Assembly: GCF_020519665.1 (NCBI RefSeq) | Contig: NZ_CP084703.1 | Span: forward strand, 3,720,001 to 3,784,000 | Source of the DNA: Bacillus shivajii | GTDB lineage: Bacteria > Bacillota > Bacilli > Bacillales > Salisediminibacteriaceae | Direction of reading: 5' to 3' | Length of the DNA: 64,000 nucleotides | Shown here: positions 1 to 8,121 of the stretch, in pieces | Layout of the letters: each line of letters starts with the position of its first letter | Position numbering within the stretch: the first letter of the stretch is position 1 | The notes under the pieces: model-generated | The model's input: only the letters and a program-made list of their open reading frames with translations | Databases searched by the model: none | What the model was told of the DNA's origin: nothing | Translations under genes and position numbers: made by a program

Positions 1-800
1 TCATCTTAAACGGTGTTTTCAATACGGAAGTCAGTGACCAACTATTAAGCCAAGCAATCACCATTTTTGTCATCTCAATCATCTTTCATTTAGCCGCACT
101 CCTTCTTGCCTGGTGCCTGACAAAAGTTTTTCGCTTCGAATCGTTATTTGCGAAAAAAATGACCGTCTTAGCTGCTCTCGGAAACACCGGCTTTATCGGC
201 ATCCCCTTATGTGCAACGATCTTCGGACCAATCGGGGGACTAATGGCTGCGATTTTCGATGCTGGCCTTGACCTCATCCTTTTTAGCTTAGTCATTTACA
301 TGCTCCAATCAGGGAAAGGACTCAACGTGCGCCAAGTACTTAAGTCTTTAATTAACATGCCGCTCATTGCAGTCATTGTCGGGTTAACATCAGCGGTCGT
401 CGGATTCAATCCACCCGATTTCATTAAGCAACTTACTGGACTTTTAGCAGGGCTCGCAACACCATTAGCCATGCTGTATCTCGGGATGCTCCTGCAAAAC
501 TTATTTAAAGAAACAGGCTTCACCATTTACAAGCAAATATATTTTCCTTTGAGCATTCGGTTATTAATCATCCCAGTCATCACGATGACGATCAATTCTT
601 TTACACCCCTTGATGACTTTATAAAAAATGTGGTGATTATCCTGTCCGCGATGCCAACTTTCACATTAGCAGCAATTATTTTCGCTCGTTACTTAAACGA
701 TGAAAAAACAGCTGTCATCACGATCGCTTTTTCTACCTTACTTTCTTTGTTAACGATCCCGTTCATCTCATTCCTCTCAACGTTTTGGTTAGGAGGATGA
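1..800 (+). CDS. AEC family (auxin efflux carrier-like) transporter, 5' truncated by the window edge
   Basis: The reading frame is open from base 3 to the TGA at 798-800, so the N-terminal part lies outside the window. The visible ~265 residues are strongly hydrophobic, with several membrane segments. They include the motif NTGFIGIPL, typical of the AEC family, followed by paired helices (for example LLAGLATPLAMLYLGMLL) and a C-terminal pair. Known AEC members are membrane permeases for malate and other organic anions; the substrate here cannot be read from the sequence. The downstream zinc-ribbon gene begins 115 bp later and looks like a separate unit. I am confident in the family and not in any substrate. 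Confidence 0.85.
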   Translation, partial: ILNGVFNTEVSDQLLSQAITIFVISIIFHLAALLLAWCLTKVFRFESLFAKKMTVLAALGNTGFIGIPLCATIFGPIGGLMAAIFDAGLDLILFSLVIYMLQSGKGLNVRQVLKSLINMPLIAVIVGLTSAVVGFNPPDFIKQLTGLLAGLATPLAMLYLGMLLQNLFKETGFTIYKQIYFPLSIRLLIIPVITMTINSFTPLDDFIKNVVIILSAMPTFTLAAIIFARYLNDEKTAVITIAFSTLLSLLTIPFISFLSTFWLGG

Positions 801-915
801 GAATGTGGCTGGTAATTCATTATTTCTCAACGGAAAAAAATAATGATATAAGTTTTACAATCTAATAGGGTCTAACGTAAAATACAACTAAACCTAAAAC
901 ATTGAGAGGTGCTAT

Positions 916-1167
916 ATGGTTCCTATTTCGATTGAGAAGTTCATACAGGGTATGGAAAAAGGTCATAGCGAAAAAGAACTGAAGGAAATGAAAGAAAGTA
1001 TATTAGCCGCTGCACAAAGGAAAAAGAATGGGCAGTCATGCATTCAATGTGGAAAACCTATCTGGGCAATTGGCTCTGGTATTACCGACATGAATTTCTG
1101 TTTCACATGTACTACTGGTGAAGCCGATGACTCTGAAGATTATGAACTTGATACCGTTTGTTATTAA
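916..1167 (+). CDS. Small zinc-ribbon-like protein of unknown function
   Basis: An 83-residue protein preceded by a good ribosome binding site (GAGAGGTG, 5 bases before the ATG). The N-terminal 35 residues are charged and probably helical. The second half carries two cysteine pairs, CIQC at about residues 42-45 and CFTC near residue 62, a spacing that fits a small zinc ribbon, followed by an acidic tail. I do not recognise the family. The gene converges on fliS and shares a bidirectional terminator with it. It is probably real, because it has a ribosome binding site, an ordered Cys pattern and its own terminator. Confidence 0.6.
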   Translation: MVPISIEKFIQGMEKGHSEKELKEMKESILAAAQRKKNGQSCIQCGKPIWAIGSGITDMNFCFTCTTGEADDSEDYELDTVCY

Positions 1168-1174
1168 GCATTTA

Positions 1175-1206
1175 AAAGAGCAACAGGATTTAGCCTGTTG
1201 CTCTTT
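1175..1206. terminator. Bidirectional terminator between the zinc-ribbon gene and fliS
   Basis: Perfect 13-bp stem (1175-1187 with 1194-1206) and a 6-base loop. The U-rich side is better in the minus direction (TTTTAAAT), but it can serve both convergent genes. Confidence 0.8.
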
Positions 1207-1230
1207 CATAAATATATAATCTTATAAAGG

Positions 1231-1659
1231 TTACTTCCTCATCGCGCCTAATTGCTGTCCTCCACCGACACCGCTACCGTGACGACGTTGGCGATCTATT
1301 TTAATGACCTCTTTCCACGTATCACGAAACTCAACAACAAATTGCTCCGCTTCCTTCAACGCTTTTTTGTCATTATTCGTATTCGCATCAACAAGGCGAT
1401 TTAAAATAAAGTCATACAGTTGCATCATATTTTGCGCAACTTCCACATCCGTTTTCAACGTCACCATCAGTTCACGAATAATATTTTGCGCTTTAATCAA
1501 ATTCGTATTGCGATCTTCTATGTTGTTCTCATCGATTGCCTTTTCCGCGCGTTTAATAAACTTTAAACACCCTTCGTAAAGCATTAACGTAAGCTCCCCT
1601 GGAGATTTTGTTTCCATCGAATTCTTCTTATAATTTGCATACGGGTTATTAACAGCCAT
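1231..1659 (-). CDS. fliS: Flagellar export chaperone FliS
   Basis: A 142-residue protein starting MAVNNPYANYKKNSMETKSP, which contains the typical FliS N-terminal YxxN/SPGELTLMLYEG pattern and an all-helical body. FliS binds the disordered C-terminus of flagellin and keeps it from polymerising before export. The longer open frame to 1722 is rejected because AAAGGGTG lies just upstream of the ATG at 1659. A near-perfect SigD promoter lies 125 bp upstream. In Bacillus subtilis fliS follows fliD; here it sits about 8 kb away from fliD and fliT, separated by kinases and a group II intron, which indicates rearrangement. The last residues are Gly- and Gln-rich. Confidence 0.93.
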   Translation of the reverse strand: MAVNNPYANYKKNSMETKSPGELTLMLYEGCLKFIKRAEKAIDENNIEDRNTNLIKAQNIIRELMVTLKTDVEVAQNMMQLYDFILNRLVDANTNNDKKALKEAEQFVVEFRDTWKEVIKIDRQRRHGSGVGGGQQLGAMRK

Positions 1660-1783
1660 ACTAAAAACACCCTTTCTACTTCTCTCAATTTCATACCGCC
1701 CTAAGCCGGATGAATACGTCACAACGAATAACCATCTACTTTTTCAAAAATTCTAGACACATTGTCATAGTACTCTACTATTT

Positions 1784-1810
1784 TTATCGGCCACAATCCG
1801 ACAACCTTTA
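1784..1810 (-). promoter_or_regulatory. SigD (flagellar sigma) promoter for fliS
   Basis: Read on the minus strand: TAAA (1807-1810), a 15-base spacer, then GCCGATAA (1784-1791). This matches the Bacillus SigD consensus TAAA-N15-GCCGATAT in 11 of 12 positions. It explains how fliS stays in the late flagellar regulon although it is detached from fliD. Confidence 0.85.
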
Positions 1811-1926
1811 ACAAATCCACTCAAAAAATATCAACAATTTTTACCAAAACCTCTAAATGCCGACTCCGTCAAGTCTTAACAAAACACTAACCTGAAAATA
1901 TGTTTAATAATGAGGTCTTCACTTTT

Positions 1927-2220
1927 GTCCACTCGCTTTCACCTCTAGGCATAAGTGCGACATCTGCTCTATCTACGTTCCACTTGCTAGAGCAGTGTCT
2001 TCTTTACCGTGGGCAATGCCTCAGCTAAATTGCTTCTTCCTCTTATAGCTGTGCTACGTAGCTTGATGCGTCGTCGCAGCTCATAGCTTAATCAGTGTAG
2101 TGTTGTTTGTTGCCCCTTCCTCTTCTAGTAAACACACTGAAGTTCCTACGTCGGGGCAGCTTGTAGCTGTTTTCAAGGAAGTTTTGCTCGTTGCTATTCC
2201 CACCGGGTCTCGTGGACCCG
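1927..2220. repeat. Dispersed hairpin repeat, copy A (degenerate and expanded)
   Basis: Intergenic DNA between flaG and fliS. Bases 1940-1964 match 20783-20807 (opposite orientation) at 24 of 25 positions, followed by a shared block resembling GTCTTCTTTACCGTGGGCA and GCCTCA, then an expanded middle and an end with CCCACCGGGTCTCG. It belongs to the same family as copies at 2349, 17904 and 20656 but is longer and decayed. The middle also contains two copies of another short repeat (2033-2098 and 2112-2200) found again in the tRNA cluster. No convincing gene is present. Confidence 0.6.
2033..2200. repeat. Two copies of short repeat F inside copy A
   Basis: Two adjacent segments (about 2033-2098 and 2112-2200) both start CTTCCTCT, followed by a TAG-containing stretch, then GCGTCG or ACGTCG, then CAGCT. 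They align with segments at about 34069-34135 and 35040-35117 in the tRNA spacers. The second shares TTTTGCTCGTTGC with TTGTTGCTCGTGG at about 35107. The alignment was made by eye. Confidence 0.5.
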
Positions 2221-2348
2221 CTCATTCAAACGATGAACACTTATTTTCATGCTTCATGGTTCGAAAACAACTTCTCGTATGTAACTGTTAAGTTTTAGTG
2301 TTGTTAAAAAAAATGAGATATTGATGTGGTTATAGTGTGTTGAGCGAT

Positions 2349-2449
2349 AGGCGGCGACTCCAGTGGGAACAGCGCGAGCTGAAAATCACCCAAAACGAAT
2401 TTGATGAGTTTTGGGAAGTTGAGGCCGTGCCCGTGGAAAGCGTCCGCCG
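2349..2449. repeat. Dispersed hairpin repeat, copy B
   Basis: A ~100-bp imperfect palindrome downstream of flaG. Its left end is AGGCGGCGACTCCAGTGGGA, its right end GCCCGTGGAAAGCGTCCGCC, and the centre contains ATCACCCAAAACGAATTTG followed by GAGTTTTGGGAAGTTGAGGC. The ends pair with each other. Shadow reading frames here are not credible genes. Confidence 0.7.
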
Positions 2450-2489
2450 AAAGCGAAGACACAAAACCAACAACAGCAAAACACAAACA

Positions 2490-2515
2490 AAAAAACTCGA
2501 GCCCTAGCCCGAGTT
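2490..2515 (-). terminator. flaG terminator
   Basis: Stem AACTCGGGC / GCTCGAGTT (2494-2502 with 2507-2515, TAGG loop), followed on the minus strand by a T run. Confidence 0.8.
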
Positions 2516-2530
2516 CTTTTGCTTTTCCTA

Positions 2531-2920
2531 TTAAATCTTTTCGTCAATAATAATACCTGCAAATTCTAGCATCGATGAAATCATATCGAGAAACTCCTCT
2601 GGAGGAATCTCTTTCACAATTTCTTCAGTCTCCTGGTCGACGACTTTTACCATCGTGCGATCAAGCACTTCATGCTGCTCAAATTGGAGCGACGTATGAC
2701 GAAACATACTTAAATCATTCATCGCTTCAACCGCTTGATCGAGCTCGTCCAGTGACCATTCCTTCGCCTTCATTCGCGATTCGTGCTCCGTTAACCTTGA
2801 AGACGTATCTACACTTCCTTGTGTCTCAACGTTTTTTCGGTCTTGGGCAGGGTTACGCTCAGATTTTACTTGAGAGTATAAATCCCCTACCGTCATAGAG
2901 CCTGATGACTTCACTTCCAT
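2531..2920 (-). CDS. flaG: FlaG family flagellar protein
   Basis: A 129-residue protein ending in the conserved FlaG block (DRTMVKVVDQETEEIVKEIP followed by a PPEEFLDMISSM-type helix and GIIIDEKI). FlaG proteins influence filament length or assembly; the B. subtilis equivalent is YvyC. The start at 2920 is chosen over a GTG nine bases upstream because AGGAG lies 8 bases before this ATG. A consensus SigD promoter lies 40 bp upstream and a terminator follows, so it is a single-gene unit. In B. subtilis flaG lies between hag and fliD; here it lies on the far side of the intron and kinase block. Confidence 0.9.
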   Translation of the reverse strand: MEVKSSGSMTVGDLYSQVKSERNPAQDRKNVETQGSVDTSSRLTEHESRMKAKEWSLDELDQAVEAMNDLSMFRHTSLQFEQHEVLDRTMVKVVDQETEEIVKEIPPEEFLDMISSMLEFAGIIIDEKI

Positions 2921-2959
2921 GTGTATCACTCCTACTCATGAACTGAACTATCAATCTTT

Positions 2960-2986
2960 ATATCGGCAGGGTGTCATCACTTTTTA
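2960..2986 (-). promoter_or_regulatory. SigD promoter for flaG
   Basis: TAAA (2983-2986), a 15-base spacer and GCCGATAT (2960-2967) on the minus strand: a perfect match to the SigD consensus. Confidence 0.9.
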
Positions 2987-3043
2987 AGACAATGTGAAAA
3001 ATTGTATGAATTCTCTAGTTCGTGTTGACGGAATTATCGATAG

Positions 3044-3427
3044 CTAATTATTCCTTAACATAGGAAAATACTCACTTTTATTTACATCAATGACTTTCCA
3101 CTTTTTATTCACTTTCACATTTTGAATTTCAAGGACAATAAATGGGTTGGTTAAAACCTGTGTGACAAATTGGTCTGGGGACGGTTCATGCTCTCTAATA
3201 TAAATATGGACCTCCCCATTTCCAATGACATCTTCAACACTTAAAGAATATCCCCCTGTCCTTCTTTGTCCAGCTGAAATGACAACCACTACATCACCAT
3301 TACGAAAAAAAGTCTTCCACCCTCGGATATCAGCCCCTGTCCTTAGCTTATTTATATATTCTTTTACTCCTGATATTTCTTGCGCCTCTGAAATGGTTAA
3401 CTCAGTATAAGTTAAGTTCCTCATCAC
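3044..3427 (-). CDS. PrcB-like (PrcB C-terminal domain) protein
   Basis: A 127-residue protein with the pattern VVVISAGQRRTGGYSLSVED, then G-VHIYIREHEPSPDQFVTQV and NPFIVLEI, which resembles the PrcB_C domain first named in a Treponema protease-complex subunit. It has no obvious signal peptide, so it may be cytoplasmic or processed differently. AAGGAG is 10 bases from the GTG used here and 13 from the following ATG at 3424, so the start may be one codon later. It lies upstream of flaG but has no visible flagellar link. Its function is unknown; family assignment is moderate. Confidence 0.65.
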   Translation of the reverse strand: MMRNLTYTELTISEAQEISGVKEYINKLRTGADIRGWKTFFRNGDVVVVISAGQRRTGGYSLSVEDVIGNGEVHIYIREHEPSPDQFVTQVLTNPFIVLEIQNVKVNKKWKVIDVNKSEYFPMLRNN

Positions 3428-3617
3428 GGCCCACTCACTCCTTATTTTTGTTCATAAAAAAATATCTTTTACCTCTTATTTATGCACGACACTTGATGAG
3501 TAGAAGGATAGACGAATTTAAAAGATAAACTACTTATACCTTTCTCTCCCTCTTCTCAATTCCCTTTATGTTACGATATAAATATTATAAATTTTCATAT
3601 TGGAGATGATCCACATT

Positions 3618-4670
3618 ATGAAGCTAACGAAAATACGTGAGAAGTTACAAGAACTAGATTTAGATGCGATTTTAATTACCAATGCATCCAATCGAAGGTA
3701 CATATCGGATTTTACTGGGACCGCTGGTGTCATCCTCATTTCTTTAACGGAAGCAAAAGTGATTGTTGATGGCCGTTATACAGAACAAGCCAAGGCCCAA
3801 GCCAAACAATTTGAAATCGTTGAACACAATAAAAACTTGCTTGAAGTCTCTGCAAACGAAGTAGGAAAAATGAACGTAAAACAGTTAAGCTACGAAGCGG
3901 ATCATGTGAGTGTAAGCCAATTTAAAAACTATCAAAAACAAATTGATGCAGAAATGGTCGAGACATCGAACATCGTTGAATCACTAAGAATGGTGAAAAC
4001 AGAAGAAGAACTTGGATTAATGCGCGAAGCAGCACGAATTGCTGAAAAAGCACTCGAGCACGTGCTAACTATGATCAAACCAGGAATTACTGAAAAAGAC
4101 CTCTCCGCTGAATTGATTTACAAAATGCAAAAGCTAGGTGCAAGCGGTCCTGCCAATGACCCAATTGTTGCTTCTGGAGTAAGATCAGCGCTACCTCATG
4201 GAAGAGCATCAGAGAAAGTGATTGAAAAAGGAGACATCATTACGTTCGACTTTGGCGCGATTTATAACGGGTATCGCTCAGACATGACTCGAACCGTTTC
4301 CGTTGGAGAACCACCTGCAGAACTGAAGAAAATCTATCACATCGTCCGAGAAACACTAGAATACGCGAAGGAAAAAATAAAACCAGGCCTCACTGTCAAA
4401 GAATACGATCAACTTGCAAGAGAATACATTGAAGAAAAAGGATATGGGAAGTATTTTATCCACGGGATCGGTCACGGCCTTGGGTTAGATCTTCACGAAG
4501 GTCCAACTGTCGCGGCAAATGAAGTATTTGAAGAAAACATGGTGTTTACCGTTGAACCAGGAATTTATATTCCTGATTTAGGTGGCGTTCGTCTTGAAGA
4601 CGATGTCGTTATAAAAAAAGATGGTATTGAAAACTTAACACCATCTAGTAAAGAATTAATCATTTTATAA
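3618..4670 (+). CDS. M24 family Xaa-Pro peptidase
   Basis: A 350-residue two-domain peptidase. Residues ~1-120 form the creatinase-like N-terminal domain. The C-terminal pita-bread domain carries all five metal ligands: D211 and D222 (TFDFGAIYNGYRSDMTRT), H286 (GIGHGLGLDLHEGP), E313 (TVEPGIYIP) and E327 (VRLEDD). Such enzymes hydrolyse the bond before proline at peptide N-termini, using two Mn or Co ions. The start at 3618 matches the usual MKLxKxREKL N-terminus; upstream in-frame codons are possible. A group II intron begins 4 bases after the stop codon. A decayed copy of this gene's start is found at 14941-15047. Confidence 0.9.
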   Translation: MKLTKIREKLQELDLDAILITNASNRRYISDFTGTAGVILISLTEAKVIVDGRYTEQAKAQAKQFEIVEHNKNLLEVSANEVGKMNVKQLSYEADHVSVSQFKNYQKQIDAEMVETSNIVESLRMVKTEEELGLMREAARIAEKALEHVLTMIKPGITEKDLSAELIYKMQKLGASGPANDPIVASGVRSALPHGRASEKVIEKGDIITFDFGAIYNGYRSDMTRTVSVGEPPAELKKIYHIVRETLEYAKEKIKPGLTVKEYDQLAREYIEEKGYGKYFIHGIGHGLGLDLHEGPTVAANEVFEENMVFTVEPGIYIPDLGGVRLEDDVVIKKDGIENLTPSSKELIIL

Positions 4671-4712
4671 TCGTACCGAGTAGGCGTCGCCATTACTGAC
4701 CACGCCTCTCAC

Positions 4713-4746
4713 AGAGCACACACGTGCGGATCTTCGCATGTGGCTC
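4713..4746 (-). ncRNA. Group II intron domain V (34 nt), followed by domain VI at ~4675-4712
   Basis: Minus-strand RNA starting GAGCCACATGCG and ending GTGTGTGCTCT forms a 34-nt hairpin of domain V size and layout with the AGC triad in its lower stem. It is followed by a GGCGT...ACGCC stem that fits domain VI with a bulged adenosine region. This is the catalytic core of the ribozyme. Confidence 0.75.
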
Positions 4747-4762
4747 TTCCCATATATCCCTT

Positions 4763-6034
4763 CTAGAGATAACGTTCATCATGAACAGATGGTAAACTTA
4801 CGAGTCCCAGCTCTGAAAAGAACTCATTGTCTAACGCCGCATGAACCATTGGACTTTTGGAACTTCGCCAAGCAAACATACGGATTCCTCTGAGGTTTTC
4901 TTCCCTCCATCCCTTCCTTCTAAGAAGGCGATGGAGGTTCTTTATATGTCTCCAGCTTCTAAGTTGTACCATTCTTAACCTTCTTCTTATCCAACTATCC
5001 CACTCTTTGAATTTGTTCTTCACATTGCCGTAGCGGAAATAATTTGCCCAACCTCGAATGTAGGGGTTCAGCTTGTCTTGGATAAGGAGTTGGATATCAA
5101 CTGTTTGGTTCCTACGAGTAATTTCTCTCACTCGCTCCTTGAATTTTACCTCTTTCTTAGGGTCTATTCTTCGAATATTGCCAATGAATTCATACCCTAA
5201 GAATGTAAATGGCTCTTTCATGGCGTCGACAACTTTAGTCTTCTCTTGATTGACAGTTAAACTTAGTTCTTTCTCAAGAAATCTTGAGACACTTCGCATG
5301 ACTCTTTCTGCACCTTTTGGGCTTTTACAAAGAATGATAAAATCATCCGCAAAGCGGACGATACGGTGACCACGTTCGGTCATCAGTTGATCAAGCTGAT
5401 GTAAGTAGATGTTCGAAAGTAACGGACTTAACACACCACCTTGCGGAGCTCCCTCGGGAGTATCTTCGTAAAGATCCTCTACCATGACACCTGCTTTGAG
5501 AAAACGGTGAATGAGTTCGATAATAGACCCATCCGTCACTCGTTTCCTTATTTGTTGTTCCAATTTATCATGTGGAATCGTATCAAAGTAGGACTGTAGA
5601 TCGGCATCAATGACATAATGGTATCCTGCTCTCAAGTGTTCAGTAACTTTGTCTAGAGCCATATGAGCACTTATCCTTGGGCGGAAACCATAACTACACG
5701 GAAGAAACTCTTCTTCGAAGATAGGTTCCAATACATTCCGTAGAGAAGCTTGTACGATGCGATCTTCCACCGCTGGTATCCCTAGTGGACGTTGTTTCTT
5801 CCCATTATCTTTATCGATCATCTTTCGTCGAACAGGTTTGGGTCGATATCGTTTACCTTTTAGCTTCTGTTGGAGCACTTCTAGATTGTCCTCCAGCTTT
5901 GCTTCATATCCTTCAATTGTTACTTTATCGACCCCTGGTGCACCTTTGTTCTTCTTTACTTGATAAAAGGCACTTACTAGATTCGCTTTCTTGTACACTT
6001 TGTCGTACAAACTGTACCATACACGTCTTTCCAT
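4763..6034 (-). CDS. ltrA: Group II intron reverse transcriptase/maturase
   Basis: A 423-residue LtrA-type protein. The reverse transcriptase domain has the finger motifs (QRPLGIPAVEDRIVQ, SYGFRPRISAHMAL, DADLQSYFDTIPHD), GAPQGGVLSPLLSNIYL at ~195-211 and the catalytic FADD at 228-231, with Phe in place of the common Tyr. The maturase (GIIM) domain includes NPYIRGWANYFRYGN. No HNH endonuclease domain follows, as in class C introns. It helps the intron RNA fold and splice and copies it into DNA. The frame is intact, so the element may still be active. Confidence 0.95.
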   Translation of the reverse strand: MERRVWYSLYDKVYKKANLVSAFYQVKKNKGAPGVDKVTIEGYEAKLEDNLEVLQQKLKGKRYRPKPVRRKMIDKDNGKKQRPLGIPAVEDRIVQASLRNVLEPIFEEEFLPCSYGFRPRISAHMALDKVTEHLRAGYHYVIDADLQSYFDTIPHDKLEQQIRKRVTDGSIIELIHRFLKAGVMVEDLYEDTPEGAPQGGVLSPLLSNIYLHQLDQLMTERGHRIVRFADDFIILCKSPKGAERVMRSVSRFLEKELSLTVNQEKTKVVDAMKEPFTFLGYEFIGNIRRIDPKKEVKFKERVREITRRNQTVDIQLLIQDKLNPYIRGWANYFRYGNVKNKFKEWDSWIRRRLRMVQLRSWRHIKNLHRLLRRKGWREENLRGIRMFAWRSSKSPMVHAALDNEFFSELGLVSLPSVHDERYL

Positions 6035-6741
6035 CTGTTATTCCCCTTACGCCACTGCTTTCGTTTCTTCCTTTGCTTCTGCTTCTCCATATGAAATGTC
6101 GAACATATCAAGGTTGGTAGCCGATGGCAATACCTTATATTTCACATTTCGGCGATAGACGGTGTACCCTTCTGTTCCACCCTGGCATCAGCCCCCTTGG
6201 CTCTTGTCCAGCTTCTGTCTATTTCCGCAGTCATAAGTAAGCCTACTCACATTGTTCTTCTATGGGTCACGCCCTTCGCACGATTCCTCACCTTTTGGGT
6301 ATAGGTTCGCAACTGTATCTGTGTACAGTTTCACTCATGTGCTGTCCTCGCTACTGTCGCCAGTAGGTCATTGGCATGAGCTTCTCCACTACTATGGCGA
6401 TCTCTGACTTCTCCCTTTAAAGCTCATCTTGTGTCCTTGGCTTAGCCTTGTAACATCAATACCTACTTTAGGAAGCAGGGAGATCTCAATGGGTCACATC
6501 ATGTACTTTCCCTCTAATCCAGCCCTCATAACACTTTGAGTTTCCAGCTATTCGGACTTTCTGTTCTCTTGCACAGTCATCCAACTCTCGTGCCAACATG
6601 GGATATCAGCTCTGTTCAGAGGTTTGCCTTCAGATCCTCCGCACGCTACTTCACAGTCAACGCACTATCTGTCAGCTAATGCTTGCCGGCTGGCCGATGC
6701 ATTCGGGACTCTCACCCTTTAGCACATGTGCTGCCACTCGC

Positions 6742-6777
6742 GAAAAAGGCCCGAACCCTTGAAAGGGGATCGGGCCT
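6742..6777 (-). terminator. Terminator of the downstream kinase gene, next to the intron insertion site
   Basis: Stem AGGCCCGA / TCGGGCCT (6748-6755 with 6770-6777) with extra CCCC/GGG pairing, followed on the minus strand by TTTTT. The intron starts immediately after the T run. Confidence 0.85.
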
Positions 6778-6780
6778 CTA

Positions 6781-8001
6781 CTAACTTTCATCTACTACTG
6801 GAAATGTAATGTGTACGGTTGTTCCTTCACCTTTCACACTATGAAATTTGATACTACCATTGTATTTTTCAACGATATTAAAGCAAATCATTAATCCTAA
6901 GCCCGTTCCTTTACTTTTTAACGAATAGAAAGGGGTACCAACCGACTGAATTTCTTCATCTGACATGCCGCACCCTTGGTCGTGAATGCGAATGTCTACA
7001 TGATCATTCATTCTTACCGCAGTCACTGAAACAAAGTCATTTACGTTGGATGCTTCGATTGCATTTTTTAAAAGGTTGATCACTAATTGTTTAAATTCAA
7101 TCGTATTCGCTGAGATGTAACAGCCATCCCCTACTTGTAATTCAACTTCATTACTGTGTAGATTGCCGTAAGAATTTAATAAATCTGCAACATCTTCTAA
7201 AGCAACCTTTACATCTACCGTTTCCATTGGTTGATCTTTATCAGACTTTGCAATCGTTAAAAAGTCAGATATGACGTACTCTGCAGCATTTAATTCATCA
7301 ATCATTAATGAAAAGTTTCTTTTTACACGATGCTCCAATGATTGATCTTGTTGGTACATTTGTAAAAAGCCTTTTACAACAGTTAGCGGATTTCTAATTT
7401 CGTGTGCCACCGCTGCTGCTAACTGTCCCGTCGTCTTTAACCGTTCCGATTGTTGCAGCTTCTCATAATACGCCTGCTGATTTTTAATTCTCGCATCTTT
7501 TAGTTTAAAGATAAGATATAAAAAAATTTGGCTTGCGGCAAAGTTGATCATATTTCCTACTACGTCCATTTTCATATGCGAGTATACATTTCCTTGATCA
7601 ATAAATATAATGTAGAAAAATAAAAACGAAATAAATACGCCATTTAATATTAACGTAAAATAAAAAAGCCTTGAGTCAAAAAACAAGATCGAAAGTCCAG
7701 GAAGGAAACAGATCAAGATAATCATAGACACAGTATCAGGATATAAAAAGAACAGTAGATAATAATAGATCGTAATTTCTATAATCATGAATTGTCTATA
7801 ACGATATGATTCATACTTCGGGTACAACAAAAAACATATAGAAATACCAACAACTAACAATACATGCAGTATATACCCTACATTTATTTCCCCCATATGA
7901 TGCATGTAACCTATAAATAACCCGAGGAACTTCATCGCGATAATTAAGAGCATAGCAATAAAATATTGCTTTTTATTAATTTGACTATAAATAGAATTCA
8001 T
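6781..8001 (-). CDS. Membrane sensor histidine kinase (second of a tandem pair)
   Basis: A 406-residue kinase. Residues 1-170 hold about six hydrophobic segments with short loops, so sensing is probably within or near the membrane. The dimerisation/phosphoacceptor helix has AAAVAHEIRNPLTVVKG with H200, followed by the N box (LLKNAIEAS), G1 (DQGCGM) and G2 (KGTGLGLMICFNIVEKYNG). AAAGGTG lies 7 bases before the ATG at 8001, matching the paralogue's arrangement. No response regulator is nearby, as with orphan sporulation-type kinases such as KinB, so it may feed the Spo0 phosphorelay; that is inference. It ends with a strong terminator used as an intron target. Confidence 0.88.
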   Translation of the reverse strand: MNSIYSQINKKQYFIAMLLIIAMKFLGLFIGYMHHMGEINVGYILHVLLVVGISICFLLYPKYESYRYRQFMIIEITIYYYLLFFLYPDTVSMIILICFLPGLSILFFDSRLFYFTLILNGVFISFLFFYIIFIDQGNVYSHMKMDVVGNMINFAASQIFLYLIFKLKDARIKNQQAYYEKLQQSERLKTTGQLAAAVAHEIRNPLTVVKGFLQMYQQDQSLEHRVKRNFSLMIDELNAAEYVISDFLTIAKSDKDQPMETVDVKVALEDVADLLNSYGNLHSNEVELQVGDGCYISANTIEFKQLVINLLKNAIEASNVNDFVSVTAVRMNDHVDIRIHDQGCGMSDEEIQSVGTPFYSLKSKGTGLGLMICFNIVEKYNGSIKFHSVKGEGTTVHITFPVVDES

Positions 8002-8094
8002 CATAATACACCTTTTAATTTAGTCTTCATACACACCACTATAGTCTACCAAAAACTTACCATTGATCACATGATTATTTTTATAAAGTAAAGC

Positions 8095-8121
8095 ACCCGA
8101 TCCTTAATCACTGGATCGGGT
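8095..8121 (-). terminator. Terminator of the first kinase gene, overlapping its 3' end
   Basis: Stem ACCCGATCC / GGATCGGGT (8095-8103 with 8113-8121), followed on the minus strand by GCTTTACTTTAT. It overlaps the last codons of the gene. Confidence 0.7.

Larger units (their letters stand above)
4675..6741 (-). mobile_element. Group II intron, bacterial class C-like, full length with maturase
   Basis: The boundaries are set by comparison with the 268-bp derivative at 61047-61314, which shares both ends. The 5' end is near 6741 and the 3' end near 4675 on the minus strand. The maturase lies in domain IV; the ~700 bases upstream of it hold the 5' RNA domains. It is inserted just after the T run of the terminator of the upstream kinase gene, as is typical for class C introns, which target terminators. 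The exact splice sites could differ by a few bases. It lies 4 bases from the stop of the convergent peptidase gene, which is intact. Confidence 0.88.

Noticed and set aside
1660-1722. Longer N-terminus for FliS.
   Set aside because: The extra 21 residues do not match the family, and the ribosome binding site is in front of the internal ATG.
2100-2486. Short reading frames (2100-2291 plus, 2304-2486 minus) between flaG and fliS.
   Set aside because: They lie within dispersed repeat copies A and B, lack ribosome binding sites and have no protein-like features.
5757-6120. Plus-strand frames antisense to the intron maturase.
   Set aside because: They are shadows of a well-supported reverse transcriptase gene.
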